From contig OY754339.1 in NCBI GenBank assembly GCA_963573305.1, forward strand, positions 6,247,941 to 6,311,940: DNA of 64,000 bases. Direction: 5' to 3'. This DNA comes from Pyrrhosoma nymphula (Eukaryota; Arthropoda; Insecta; Odonata; Coenagrionidae). Below, one piece after another: positions 1 to 13,157 of the stretch. Each line of letters begins with the position of its first letter. Position 1 is the stretch's first letter. A program made the translations under genes and the position numbers. The notes under the pieces were generated by a model that was not told where the DNA came from, made no database searches, and saw only the letters and a list, made by a program, of their open reading frames with translations.

Positions 1-1310
1 TCTTTATTCTTAAAAAGACATCTGAATTTGTGAAGTGCAGTCCTGATTGTCTTTGTGATAAACATGACATGGTTCTAGTGCTACTCTTTTAAGGTACAGA
101 GAGCCCAAGTATTCGTGGTACCTACTGCATATTGCCCATCTCTCATTGTGATGCAGCTATGTTTACCAGGAAAGGGGCTATCAATTTTATGGCAATACAT
201 TGTAATATGTAAATATTACTACTAACATGTAAAAATGCATTTTTGTTTCTTGTTTTTGTAACATTTCTGGCTAGGCAATTTTATTAAACATGTTCTATAA
301 TGAGAATGTGACATGCTTACGTTTTTATATATTTGGGTAAAATGTGGTTGATTTTTACAGTTCAGAAAAGTAGTAGTGCTTTCTTGTGTGCTCAATTTCT
401 TTTTTTCAGATGTGCCATGTCCTTATTTTTATGGTTCAACGGATTGTTTAATTTTGTTTATATTTTCTGTAAATAATAAAATATTATATCACTATATAAA
501 GCACATAGGCTCTTGATATCCTTGATAGGCATGATATCCTTATTGTCGGTGGTCTCCAAATTGTCATAATGCCCTGATGTGTTTTACATGCAAATTTTGG
601 CATCAGGATTTTAAAGGTTAAATTTAAATTGCCTTCTTGCCTTGGGAGTAGATTTTTTGTGAAGTTCATTTTATTTTCTGGCAATATGTAACTATTTGCA
701 TATCATAATTAGTGTATGTGGTTTAGACTCATAATGTGAATCTTATAACTCCCTGAAATACCGGTTATTCTTGTAAAATCATATCACAAATTTCTCATTG
801 AATTACTAGGTTCTCGTCCATATATGGCAAGATATGAGTGATCTCTCGTGAATGTGTTAAGTTCTAAGATTTGAAAATTACATTTGAAGAAATTAAATAA
901 ATGTGGACATGTGCCAAAGGTGATATTGCATTTTTCTTGATATAATTATACTCTTGGAGTAACAACCTGATAGAGAGTGGCTTTAGTATGATCATTTTGG
1001 TCTATTGGTGAGCTCTGATATTTACACTGAATAGACATGTGCCCTTAAATATGCAATTTGGAGCCTTTTGTCCACAATCCGATTGCACTGACCTCCTCTG
1101 CATATAATGGATACAAGTGTTGATGGCACAGATGCAAGAAAACAACTTTTCACTTTTCCTGCTGATGTTTGTATCATTTCGTTTAAGTTGCTGATGGAGC
1201 AACTTGCTTCTTAGGATGTAATCAATTCAGTAGCAAGATGGGTAATCATTTGTCTGAGGGTTGAATTGTGGGAGTAAATTTCACAGAGATAAATACCTTT
1301 TCTCGTCATA
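1..1310. other. AT-rich stretch, no gene recognised
   Basis: I see no coding signal here: the reading frames are short and interrupted on both strands. AATAAA-type signals near 475-480 could belong to the 3' UTR of a gene lying left of the window, but nothing in the sequence proves this. Confidence 0.4.
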
Positions 1311-1312
1311 TA

Positions 1313-2547
1313 CAGTGGAACCCGACTTTACAATGGATTCACTTTACGATCTACATGCTAGGAATTCCAAAGTGTGCTGATTTTGCTGCGCCTTTTAAAA
1401 TTTCCCATTTCGACGATTTTTTGCACTCATAATTTGTCACTCATTCTGTATTCTAAGCCTTATTTATTAATGGACTGCATTTTATATTATAGCAACATTT
1501 ACATTTATGATATGTGTAATTAATTATTAGCTGCTTGCATGATTAGAGCAAATCGAGCAAATGTTGCAGCAATTAGCCCTGCCACCAGTCTGCACCATTG
1601 AGATAACGCAACATTCCTTACATAGTCAGGATCACATATCTATGATAATTCAAATTAAGGCTTTCGTTAGCCATTACAGAGACATCAATTTCTTTACCAA
1701 CTAGTAAAAATATGAGAACCTCCGCCGAAGAGTAACTTATTGTTAGAGTGTATTACCTACCAATGAAGTGATATGATTCCTTAACGGATACAGCTGGCGC
1801 GAGATGATAAATCACATCAATGAAACGAGATTAATTATATCTTAACATTTCTCAGTGAATGATAGTGACAAACTGTAATAGCTTATCTAAATTTGCATTG
1901 AAACTCACGACTCTCATGACTTCATACCAAAATAATCTGCGTCACACTGCCATCTAGGTCGCTGATGCGCTCAACTGTTATGTGAACATCAGTCTTCCAT
2001 GCGAAGTGATACTGTTGATGAAGGGGGTAGCACTGTGATCTTTTCCAACCGCATTGACCATTCGATAACAAAACTAGCCAGAATTAGGTGGTTTATTGTG
2101 GGATGTTCCTGTAGCGACCATGCCCCCTAAAGTACAGCTCAAGCAGAAAATAACAAATAAAATCAAGCAGGAGATATTGAAGAAACACGATGAGGGTGCT
2201 CGTGTTACCACTTTATGTCCTCTAGTGTTCTTTTGTTTTGTGTCCTCAAGTATGTAAGACGGCAAGTATGGAGGCGAGGTGCATCTTGTGTATTCATGCA
2301 ATGATATTCGATGTGTTGACAATTTACAACACCTTGTTAAAGTTTAAATATTGGTTAAATAGCATTTTAAATCATTGCATTCCAGCATATTTCATACTTA
2401 TACTGTATTGTGTATCACTGAATGGACTGGCGTTGATGTAATTAAACCAATCTGTCGTCCAGTAATATACTGATTCACTTTCTGATGGAATTCGCATTAC
2501 GATCAGTCCTATGGTACAGATTACCATCGTAAAGCAGGGGTCCACTG
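1313..2547 (+). mobile_element. pogo/Tigger-type DNA transposon relic
   Basis: The ends are inverted: CAGTGGAACCCGACTTTAC on the left and, on the right, the complement of CAGTGGACCCCTGCTTTAC. Each end is flanked by the dinucleotide TA (1311-1312 and 2548-2549), the target duplication expected for Tc1/mariner/pogo elements. Inside, an ATG at 2120 opens a 45-codon frame starting MPPKVQLKQKITNKIKQEIL, which resembles the N-terminal psq-type helix-turn-helix of Tigger transposases and stops at 2257. No catalytic DDE part remains, so the copy is internally deleted and non-autonomous. Family by ends plus N-terminus is well supported; the subfamily is not determined. Confidence 0.75.
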
Positions 2548-2663
2548 TATTATATAACAAGCCCAGATGGTCGATACACTTTACTTGGTTGCTATCTTGA
2601 GTTTCCTAGTTTACTGGGAGAAACAGTTTGAGTTCTCTCTTGAGTATTTAAAGCAGCATAACT

Positions 2664-2802
2664 TAGAATTCATTAGTATGACAAAAACACAGTACAAAAA
2701 AAGTTTGTTTGTCTTGTAAATGACACTTAAGAAGTCAAACCCGGTCGACAGCATTAAAATAAAAAGTGGAATTTTGCACTGTTTTTGTCATAATGAATTC
2801 TA
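2664..2802. mobile_element. Short fold-back MITE
   Basis: A 139-bp hairpin: TAGAATTCATTAGTATGAC at the left end is mirrored by GTCATAATGAATTCTA at the right, and the arms continue for about 30 bp (ACAAAAACACAGTACAAAA against its near complement). There is no coding capacity. Superfamily undetermined. Confidence 0.6.
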
Positions 2803-3918
2803 TCTACAATTTCCACCAATTATCGCCACAATCGATTAATTTGATCAGCATAACTTACTTTGCAAGTAGAAATGTACAACCCATTTAGATATATGCACTG
2901 ACTTTCAAAATTCATATAATTCTCTTTGAGGTGAATACGTCCATAAAATCTTTACGAAAGGTCCCTCCTGGGAAAATCATTAGCCTTGCCCAGAGGACTC
3001 AAACCCCATATCCCTCAATATTGATTGAGTCCTTTTTACCACTCTTATTTCAACTTGCCCTGTTTGTTTGTTGTTTTTGTGGATGGAATCTTGTAATCGA
3101 AATAATAGTAGTAACTCACTTCCCAATGTTCAATCGACCTGAAATTTGGCACACTCACTTAATCTCAATGACAACTCGTGAATCAGTCAAACTCACTAAT
3201 TACCAAGTTAATCTGCTAAAATTAAATGGTTTACATTTTATGCAACCCAAATTTCATCTGTCAATTTCCCAACAATCCTTGTTCTACCGATTACCTTACC
3301 TCTTCTGACACCCTCTCCATCACTTCCCCTCGTTACCTCTCGCAACAAGTTCACATCCCAACTTCAGCACCTTTCATTTTGACTGTCTCCTTTTGTATAA
3401 ATTTCTTTGTTTTCTTTGTTTAATATTTTGTTTATATAATTTATTTTTTATAGAACCTAATTTAGAGGCCTGAGTTCCTTTAGTTGCTGTTTTTGGTGTA
3501 ATATGATATAAATATAATAAATAAATAATTCTTTATCCTGACATGACGTAACCCGCATCACATTGTCTACTCGCAGTCAGCACTGTTGCAATTCTTTGCC
3601 GCCGTCATTTTAACATTTATAGTGAAAAGATATTCTAATAATTTGAATTTCAAAGAACCGTTGCACAATTAATGTAAAGACTAAAAAGTACAAAAAGTGC
3701 TCTCGGATCGCAGACTAAAATGTAAGGTCTGCTGATAGACCATATGGGATCTATGTTTTTGCATCTCTGTAAAATAAAAGTAAACAAGTATGTATTTGAA
3801 CTGTATTATAAGTGATTGCAAAGTCGATTACAAGATTTGTTTACGACTAAAAAGTATTTTTTACTTTTTAGTGCACTTGAATATAAGCATGGTTTAAATA
3901 AAAAATTTTAATATTAAA
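2803..3918. other. Non-coding stretch, possible retroelement 3' tail
   Basis: Open frames such as 2931-3308 have no recognisable domain. The part from about 3110 to 3530 ends in an AT-rich simple tail (ATATAATAAATAAATAAT), which looks like the 3' end of a non-LTR retroelement, but no RT sequence accompanies it. Confidence 0.25.
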
Positions 3919-4340
3919 TTATAAGCCAGTTAAGCTGCCGAGGTGTCCTTCTTCGTTGTGGATTTTTTGTGGGCTTTAAAGTAAGAAGATATTCAAGCCT
4001 GCTGAGCATATGATGCCACAGAAACAGTCCAAAGCATGTGCTTGTTACCGCCCATGAGGTTAAAGCCAAACTTGCCCACAATGAAGTGTTTGCTCTTTGG
4101 ACAAATTTAGTGGATACCGGGAATAGCCACGGTATTAAAGCCACAAAAAATCGACAATGGAGAAGGATGCCTTGGTAGCGTAACTGGCTATAGCACTGGG
4201 TAAGATATCAAGGGCTTCAAGTCCTGGTCATGTCAAATTACTTTTCCTCTGGAATTTTTGTACTTATGTGCACTTGTGGGAGACTCAGTGAAGTTAATAT
4301 GTACTGAGGTTAGTATTTACTCTCAAAACATGTGATTCTC
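3919..4340. mobile_element. tRNA-derived SINE pair in inverted orientation (family A)
   Basis: An antisense tRNA-like head (3921-3960, containing AAGCCAGTTAAGCTGCCGAG) and a sense head (4170-4245, containing GCCTTGGTAGCGTAACTGGC, a degenerate box A region) face each other. Arms of about 60 bp (3921-3980 and 4131-4195) are inverted copies. After the sense head comes the body shared with the copy at 29.1-29.3 kb, including ACTTATGTGCACTTG. The B box is decayed here, so this is an old copy and not a tRNA gene. Confidence 0.65.
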
Positions 4341-4489
4341 ATAGTTTGTGTATAACATCAGTCTGGCAATGAGGATCAAGGATGGAAACATGTCTAATGT
4401 TTGTAAGGAGATCCATTCCAATGATTTAACTTTGTGAATAATTACTCGATTAAAAGAAATGTGACCTCATTCATTCAGGTACATATATA

Positions 4490-5070
4490 CAGTAGAACCC
4501 CACTTAACCGTAATAATGGGGGCAAGGCCATTCCGGATAACCAATTTTTCCTGATAATTAATTGTTTGCAATTTTTAGGTTAGATTTGAAAAAATACGCA
4601 TAGGTACATACTTATTGGGTTTTCCCTACGTCAATTCAATTACATATTATACATCCACAAATATACATAAAAACAGTTATTTTTTTAAAATAATCTGCAC
4701 CAAGCGTTAATTGAACTGGACAAACTTAAAACTGTAACAAAATAACACTGAGGCACTAAGTCACCGCAAACAGGGCCTGGATTAAATCCCAACACGTGTT
4801 CACGGTGGACTGAACAGTTGATACAATATAGGATGTGGAAAAATGCAGGATGAGTTAACCACCCCCCAACGCGGGTGGATAAAGTTTGCGGGGTAGACCG
4901 CCAAAACAACCCCAAGTTCAGTGACCGCCGGCTGTGTTGAACTAGGCGTGTCGTTGGTAAAACGCCCGACGGTGTATTTTGTCTAAATTATTAATATTTG
5001 ATTTTCTGTCGACCGTTCCAGTTAACCCGGGTTCCATTTGATCCGGGTCCAGTTAAGCGGGGTTCTACTG
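4490..5070. mobile_element. Tigger-like MITE
   Basis: Terminal inverted repeats CAGTAGAACCCCACTTAAC and the complement of CAGTAGAACCCCGCTTAAC bound 581 bp. The left end follows TA; the right flank is TG, so the TA duplication is imperfect. No transposase frame survives inside. The ends resemble the neighbouring pogo-like relic at 1313-2547. Confidence 0.65.
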
Positions 5071-5861
5071 TGTATAGATAAATGAAAATGTGGTCTTGGG
5101 CACATGTGGATTGTGGCAATTGGCTTCTATGTTGGAGGTGGGCCAAATTTTCCACACAGTAATTGTATCTCATTCATCAAATGTGCTAGCTCACTGATTT
5201 TGGTCTCAGAAAAAAGATCTAATGATGTGGTTTGGACCCAAGAATTCAACCAAATCTTATCGAATCTGCACCGCAAATATATGGCAGTACATTTTTAGCT
5301 GAATCCAGCATCATAGCTGTTCAGTAAAATTAAATCTGGTACTTTCTTAGCATTAATGCAAGAGTTATTTGGTTCTAAGCATTGGTTACCTTTTAAGAAA
5401 TGGGTAAAATTGAAATATGCCAGGAGACAGGTATAGCTGTTAATGTGGCCAAATGTTAATAGAAAAATGTGGTGGTTGTCTCCCTATCATTTCATTCTAT
5501 ATCCGACCTTTAGAATAACTTTTATAGCAGTCACAGTTAAAAACTGCATTGAGCGATTTGGTGCTATATTAAGAAATTCAAATGGCCCCATCATTTACAT
5601 TTAATAATAAAAACAACATTAATTCTTTTACCGAAACATGGAATAGCATGGGCTATCTAAGGAGCTGATGTTTGCTCTGCCGGTCTTAAGTCCATGACGT
5701 AGGGTTTCATCCTCACGTGCCAGGATGGTGTCATAAACACACTTGTGTACTGTTACCTTATTTTCAAGGCGGGGGTCGTAGACACGTGATTGCATATAAA
5801 CTGTGCATACAAATTTACCTACTAATATGACAAAATTTTAGGTAACCTTACAGGTGGGCTC

Positions 5862-6095
5862 CAGTGGCGTATGGACGGGGGTTTAGGATTTAAACCTCCC
5901 TCAAAACATGTCTACCTGAACTAGTGTTTAGAATTTTCCTTATTGGACTGAAAAATATAGTTGAATTGTCTTCACGGAAAAATAATGTTAATTTAATTAT
6001 TGCTTTATTGATAATAATCTAAATATCATTTTATGACGATGCACAATAATGAACCCCCCCCCCCCCCCCCAAAATCAATCCTGCGTACGCAACTG
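5862..6095. mobile_element. hAT-like MITE with poly-C tract
   Basis: The left end CAGTGGCGTATGGACGG and the right end (complement reads CAGTTGCGTACGCAGG) form imperfect inverted termini. Eight-base flanks GTGGGCTC and GGAAGCTC agree at five positions, compatible with an old hAT 8-bp duplication. A long C run starts at about 6053. Confidence 0.5.
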
Positions 6096-6414
6096 GGAAG
6101 CTCTTTACTTCTTTGAATCTCTTAGTCCTTATTTTCTTAGGTACGAAAATAATTATGCTCTTCCCAAAATCCTCCAACATTTATCCACTGCTGTAGCTAT
6201 CTTTGATTATCCCATACAGAATTTCTTTAGCAGAATAATCAGGCAGCTTGATGATTTCTCCAATTATGTAGTCTGCTACTTGAATTCTTTCACTAGCTAT
6301 GGAGTGGGTCGTGATTAGTTAAATACAAAGCCAGTACAAGAGGAAAATGAACTGATAATTTTGGGGGATAAGCCCAGACCGGCCATATATCCAAAACGGT
6401 GGTATTTTGAGGTA

Positions 6415-6745
6415 AATTGTAAACCAGCTTTTACTGTAGTTTCCAGAAAAGAAGGATATTCCATTCTGCCTAACACAGATAGTAAAACAGATACAAAATT
6501 GCGGCTCCAGACCAGAAGTTGGGGGGGGGGGGGGGGGGGCACCAACGGCTAATGGGGTGTGAAATACCCCCCAGGAAAAGGGGGGTATTCCATTCCAGGA
6601 AATTCGTAACAAACTGCAGTAAAACCCCTAAATTACACTTTCCCAGGGACCTTAGAAAAAAATGTAAATGGCAGGAAAATGCAAATTGTGGGAAAAGTAG
6701 AACTTTCACTGCCATGTTCTGTAAGGGTAAAAACAAGAAACAATG
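6415..6745. repeat. Dispersed repeat with poly-G run, related to 56325-56450
   Basis: The block GCGGCTCCAGA, a G run of about 20 (6520-6539), CACCA, and then GGGGTATTCCATTCC recurs in the same order near 56331-56440. A second partial motif (GGATATTCCATTC near 6453) is a direct repeat within this copy. No coding function. Overlapping frames here are by-products of the homopolymer. Confidence 0.55.
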
Positions 6746-8880
6746 ATAAACTGAAAAAGAGCAGTGTCATAATTTATTACTTGAACTAGCAATTTTAATT
6801 TATTTATATTTGACGAAAAATTACATTAAACATCTTAGACGAATAGAAAATTAAGAAAGGATGAAGATGGCAGGGCGATTTACATTATATTTGTTATTAG
6901 CAACCATTGGAACTATCTAATGAATATAGCATGATTATTTTTTTAAATTGATATTTTCAACTGCTTGGACTTCCTCTGCCTATTAATATTATGCACTTTA
7001 TTGTCAATTTTCTTCAGTTCCTCATCAACCATTTGCTCACAGCAATCACTACCTACTAAGTAATTTCTTGGTGTTTGAACAGCACACACTGTCTTTTGCC
7101 TATCATAGTTTTAACTCTGGAATCGAGGCAGCGCAAATTGATCTCAGTTGTCCACCACGAGTTCTTTCATTTTGCATCATATCTGGATAAGAATCCATTT
7201 TCATTCTTCATAGTTTCTACTTAAATAGCAACTACTGAGAGTGATTTTGCGTACGATCAGATATCCTGACATCTGCCGAAGAGGATAAAGAAAGCAGAGC
7301 TAGATGAAAGAATATAGACGTGATTTTTTCAAATTTTTTGCATCATGGACATCGATAAGCAGACTGTATTAATTCAACAAAAATCCACTGTCTGTGCAGA
7401 TGGTTATGAAGATGTGAATATTTGCCAGATGAGAAGGATTTTAACAAATATTCGGGACTCAGACAGAAAGATGTACATGAAGCTAGCGGTTAGTCTTGAC
7501 TGACACAGTTGTTTGTCTTGTGAAGTATTGGCATGCTTGGACACTGGGCAATTCCCAATTTCATGACAAGAAGTCAACATGTTTTCTTTTCATCGCCTTA
7601 ATGAGCTCAATATTCACAATATTTTGTCATTTTTATAATTAGTTATTTCAAAGGAAAAAAATACTCTTTACTGTATTTACAGATATTTATGGCCACAGCG
7701 TCACCCGTAGCTGATTGGGAAATCCTTGCGTGCAGTACGATTGACCTTTTACGATTGACTGCAAAGCAGAAGAATCAATTGTAATTGTCAGTTGGAGGTC
7801 CTAATACAAAACTCAGAAAGAACTTCTAACACATTTCTCAGTGAATATTTTCTAAGGCTAAGGCTTATCAGTTATAGAGATATACATATGGTTTTTATGC
7901 AGCTGATAAGTTGACCCCCAAACAATTCCCTAGGGGTGGAGGATGATCCATGCCTCCAGGACATAGAAATGGGGCAACACAGCTTATTCCAAGACTCCCC
8001 TCACTTGACCCTAGGGATCCTATAGTGAGTATGTATTAAAAGGGTTTTTTGAATTCTGCTGACCACAGAGATGATCCTACTTGAGATGAAGATATCAAAC
8101 TGTCCAGTCTCAGAGACATTTCGACATGTGAGATGGATCCTGACTGTAAGCAATACATCAGTGTTAATAAAATTATAGAAGATGAGAACTCATATGAAAT
8201 ATGTTTCTGCCTCTTCATATAACCTTCTAATGCTTAAAATATGAGTACTATCAATAAAATCTATGGTAGCTTGTATGCCTACGCTGCCTTATCAAAAATG
8301 ATTTCGAGTCTAATGCAGATTTGAAACTTGGAAATTTTTAAACACATTTTGCAATTTGCTTACGGGTGAACACATTGTTTCTTATGATTTTATTCTTCAC
8401 ATAGCTTTTGATTATTGTAACGAATTATCAGAATTGAACCCCTGCCCAAACATGCCATGTTCATTATCTTCGTATGACTCCCTCTTGAACAGGTGTTAAT
8501 TTGGGTCAATATTATTTTGACTCTGCACTTCATAATTCCAGCCTTAAGACTTCTGTAATTACTCTAGTGGCTATGAGCGCTTGGGGTGGAAATAATAATG
8601 AATTTCCCCTTATAATTCCATCGTTATGAGTTCTATTATAAGCCCCCAGGGACTCCAATTTGAGGTGAACTGCAGGCTATACGAACATTTCTTCTTCACT
8701 TTGGACATATGTATGTAGTTGATAAAATTACTATAGTGCTACTAAAATGTACCCTTCTTCTAGTCAATTTCATGGCTAATTAAATGCATAATATTTCCTC
8801 ACCCTAATGTGAGAAAAAAATAAAATTCCTTCACCATCATTGATATTATTTGAATATCCTGTAACCTACCTTTCTCTTTT
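6746..8880. other. No recognised gene; weak coding-like patches
   Basis: Two patches have protein-like composition but no family I recognise. On the minus strand, a frame from 7198 leads through a frameshift near 7108 to a stop at 6953 (contains VCAVQTPRNYLVGSD). On the plus strand, a 52-codon frame runs 7345-7503. Neither has convincing splice context. The remainder to 8880 is AT-rich without visible features. Confidence 0.25.
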
Positions 8881-9312
8881 TTTATGAACCATGGTCCTGC
8901 TTAAATTAACTTGGGTTGTTTAGTAGTCCGGCAATTTCCCCCGGTAGTGCACTACTGGGGCCGATGTCTGGTTGTGAATGGCGGCACTGGGTTGTCTTCC
9001 CCGGCGATCTTCGCTCTCTCCCTGCCGTTGGTTGGGTCGTCTTCACCCATTGGGTGTCCCCACTCCTCCTTTTCTTCACGTACACCTTTTTAAAAATTCT
9101 CACTTCCTCTTCACCCATTTGCCGTTCCCGAAAAAACGTCCTCTCTCCTCTCATGTAAGGCAACAACAACCACATTTCTCTTCCTCGCTACCACGAGTTC
9201 CTCACCTATTGTTGGTCCCCATTGTTTAGCCGGGTGTACTGCCAACCCTTTAGCGTGAAACTGACGGGGTACTAACGGTATCGTTATAATCCGTTTGTCC
9301 CACATAATTGAT
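8881..9312. other. GC- and pyrimidine-rich block, unassigned
   Basis: Composition changes sharply from the AT-rich surroundings. The block begins near TGGGTTGTTTAG and ends near GTCCCACA, directly before the TA-flanked element at 9315. Because it starts TG and ends CA it could be a solo LTR, but no clean target duplication is visible. Confidence 0.25.
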
Positions 9313-9314
9313 TA

Positions 9315-12300
9315 CAGTAGAAACTCGAAATTACGAAGTTGACGGGACCGGAAAAATCGGCACTTTGTAATATCAAATTTCGTATGAACGAGTATCTTTC
9401 AAAAACATCGCGATGAAGCTCTTTTTTTGTTTCCTTAGATTAAGATGTACTCTCGCGATGTACTTGCATGATTTACGAAGTTATAATTCATGAAAGTATA
9501 TTTAAATGTGTATTCATGCCCACAGGGTGCACTCATTGTCAGTTGAACACAACTTATTTGTCTGAGTTTTATTATTCCTATTTTCGGGAATTTCAAATTT
9601 GGCGCCACCGGATAAGTTATTTTGCCGTTGTAGCTGGCGGTGCGGCGTGCAGCAACTCACGGATTGGTACTACCCCTTCTTTTCCGTGACGAATTTTAAC
9701 AATATTATCTGGATATATCAATTTGCAATGTTTATTGTTTACTTGCGTCATACATTTTTACGGATGGTTCGGAAGTAAGACGAAAGCCGCGTTTCAATGG
9801 AAATCGAGTTCCGTGTGTCAAGCTACCTTCGCATCAAATCGATGCATTATTCCGTTCACTCATTCGTTTTGTGATGACAAATGATTATTACCGGCAATAC
9901 GAGGCTCGATTCGGGTTATCGTGATGAATGGTAAAATATTCTTTCCAGGGTATTTGGAAATTGCCTGACGAGCAGTCCTTCAATCCAGCTATCCCTCTCA
10001 ATCACTCAGCCGGAAACATTAAAGCTGTCAGATTTTAGGGTGATACCTTAGTCGGATCTGAACAATTGGCGCGTCTAAACCGGTTTTTCCCAGAAGATCC
10101 TTCAAGAAAAAAGTTCTTCGTTCCTTATTCCTAGTCACGACGACATTCATCTTCGAGGGACTCATTCAGCGAGAAAGAGAAGGGGGTAACCCAAGAGGAT
10201 CACTCCTTCACCTTATCTGTTATTATCTACCCTCACCCAGTTTTGCTTTTACCCAGGTGGCTTTCACTAGTGGGAGAGGGGTTGGGCCTCCTTTCAGCGG
10301 ACTCGGCAGCCATCACTAGGTTGATACGGCCGATGATCGAACGAGGGAGCCGTTATTTCGGTCGATTCAAATTGTAACCTACCCCGGTGGTAGCGGTGAG
10401 GTTGACTTTGCACTCCTTCATGATTTTTCCACAACCTGAAATTATGTTGCGTAGCGCCCGAGAGAGCTTTGAAACGCATCGTCATATCAATGGGATAAAT
10501 AACGTAGTGCATCGGCGCATGCGAAGAGAGAATCGGAACTCTAATTTGTTTTTACTTCCTTTTAGAGGAAGCATCATTCACTTTTGGAAGTGGATACCAC
10601 GCCAGGAAATCCATTTTTAGACCGTTGACTTTTACATCGCCATGCTAACAGATAAAGAAATTCGGTTTTCACCGTTTCTCGCAGGAAGGATGTTGCTAGA
10701 ACTTATTTCATAGGCTTTATACATACTTTTGCGTACTTTATATCAACCACATCGGAGAAAAAATTAGTTAACTTGCCTAAAATCGATCATTTCGCGGAAA
10801 AGCTACTCGGCTAAGAGAAGTGATACGAAAATGAGCTTTGATATAAGTTCTAGCTGCATCGTTCATCTTTCAATGCGGATACTCCTCAAGTTGGTACGCA
10901 AGTTTAATACAATTACTGTAGTTGTGTAAAGCAAAGATGTCCAGCACTTTTTTCCAGAGGCATTCGTGCCGAGCATTGGCGCTTCCGGCAGTCCAGCGAA
11001 CGGCTACGCGTCCTTGGCCTGCCTCGCTTTCCCACGCCCTAACTTCACAGGTGGCTTCCAAAAGTTGGTTGGGGGGGTTAGGTGGGCGTTGCCCGTTGGT
11101 AGTTCCTTATCAGCTATGAAACGCGAACCAAACGTATCACCTTTCACTCATCGCATACCCGCCCTAACTTCTCAGGTGGTTTCCACTAGTTGGAGTATCC
11201 TTTCGAGGACATCCTATAGACATCCTTTCGAGAGCATCAGCAGCCAAATTCCATGGTTCCAACTAGTTCCTACATCGGCCGCAACACAGGACGACCGTTC
11301 TTTAGGGTGATTTTAATGGTATCCATTCCCCAGTGGTTAAGCGGGTCTTCCGCGCAAGGGCACCACCTTCCCCCGGTATTCGAGCGTCAGCTCATGACCT
11401 GGGTACGGAAGGCTGCGGGAATAGGAAGGGTAAAAAAGGAAAGGGAAAAAGGGCAAGGGAGAGGGAAAATTCCGGCCTCAGAGTCATAATTAGACTAAGA
11501 GAACAAAACGGAACGCGAAACAACCTTTAATTTCTAGCGTTTGCTACGGTAAATCCTATGAATAAGGAAATCCCAGAACGGCGAATGGTCGTCCAGAACC
11601 CATTCCGCTAGATTATCCATTCCCCAGTGTGAATTTTTTTATCTGATCCAGATCCGATTTTTTAAAATGAATTAGGATCCGATTTCAGTAACCGGAGAAA
11701 CGTAATACCCGCGGATCTTTAGATCCGATCTGACCATCCCTAAATAGTATTTTCCCGGCGAAACAGCTTGTGTTTTAGAGGACGAACGAACAATTTAAGA
11801 GCACATTTTGGAGCAAACAAAGTGCATCTTATGGGCCAGGAAATACAGTAACTACAATTTTCGATGCCTGGCTAACGTTTTTCAATTACGAACAAGTTCT
11901 CGGAACGCATCTCTTTCGTATGTTGAGGACTTACTGTACATTGGATGAGTACGTCAGTGACTTCCGACTGCTGGACGGACGCCAGACGCCCCAGCGAAAC
12001 CACACCTTTACTATTGAAGCATTGAAAAATGAGATATCGTTCAAGTAATACATTCAGTGCATAATGTATTCGGCGACGATCATTAATTAGATGTTTAACT
12101 CTGAAAAGGAGCGCCGAAACGTTACTGTGATCTATCACTATTCGTATCAACTAGTAACTTTTTCACGTCGGGACCAAGATCCGAGGTTCGTAATTTTAAA
12201 AAACTTCGTTATTTCGTAATATAGCGTACTGTTACATACACTTAGATACCCTTTTGGTCAGGGCCGAAGATTTTGCTTCGTAAAATCAAAATTTCGTAAT

Positions 12301-12315
12301 TTCGAATTTCTACTG
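9315..12315. mobile_element. Large TA-flanked DNA element (Tigger-like ends)
   Basis: Inverted ends CAGTAGAAACTCGAAATTAC and the complement of CAGTAGAAATTCGAAATTAC lie between TA dinucleotides (9313-9314 and 12316-12317). Subterminal copies of TTACGAAGTT/AACTTCGTTATTTCG occur at both sides. The 3-kb interior has no recognisable transposase. It contains GC-rich material with repeated CAGGTGG-type motifs (10250, 11050, 11170), a degenerate tRNA-like stretch near 11330-11400, and one hAT-like terminus reading TAGGGATGGTCAGATCGG on the minus strand near 11745. Confidence 0.6.
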
Positions 12316-12800
12316 TATATGTATGTATTGTACCACCCATTTAACAGAAAAAAAATATTGTTAAAACATCTTTTTCCTACATTTGGTTCAATGGTAATAC
12401 AGAAACTCTTAATGCCTTCTTTCACACTGCCACCCCACGTCATTGCAACCATTATGTTCCAATCCAAATTTGATATTTATTCAATATGGCATTTTGGCTA
12501 CACAAAATTTAGGGCTCATATTTTAGTTGACATTGCAACTTTTAAGTCAATGATTAGTGCAGAAAATATTCTTTTACAGGCAAGTTCCTTATTGTATAAA
12601 TTTTAATTCAAATAGCAAAGTTTTCTATAAAACCTATAATAATATTATTTTTTTACACTTTTCTAGCAGATAAAAAAGGGTTGTTTTTCAATAATGTACG
12701 TAATACACATGAGAAAGGTTGCAAAACAGAGCAAATGAGTTTTAGGAAGAAGAATACAACATGTGAGGCTACAAGACACTGGGGTATAAAGATAAGAAAG
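12316..12800. other. AT-rich spacer
   Basis: No gene, RNA or repeat end is recognised between the TA-flanked element and the start of LINE homology. Confidence 0.3.
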
Positions 12801-13157
12801 CTGATGTATATATGAACTTAGGAGGAGATTCACTTTCTATCATAAATAGGTATTCCACAACTAGTTTGATCCTTTATAGAGAAAGAGAATGGGGGAGCAG
12901 TGGAGAAGGGTAACCTCAGACCAGAGATATTCGACAGCAAAATAGAGAAAGCAATACTTACCATAGTTGAGGGAAGAAAAGCTGTGGGAGTAGATAAAAT
13001 ACCTTCAAAGTTACTTAAGAATTTAGGTAATAAAGGAAAAATAACTTCTATCGAACCTATTCACAGAATCTGAGGAAGGAGTATGACCAGAGGACTTTGT
13101 AACAATGGTCTTGATTCCTAACCCGAAGAAGAAAGTGTGAGAATGTTAGGACTATAG

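Noticed and set aside
2931..3308. 125-codon frame
   Set aside because: It has no recognisable domain and no splice support, and it overlaps an AT-rich probable retroelement tail.
7345..7503. 52-codon plus-strand frame with protein-like composition
   Set aside because: Too short, no homologue known to me and no splice sites; recorded only in the region entry.
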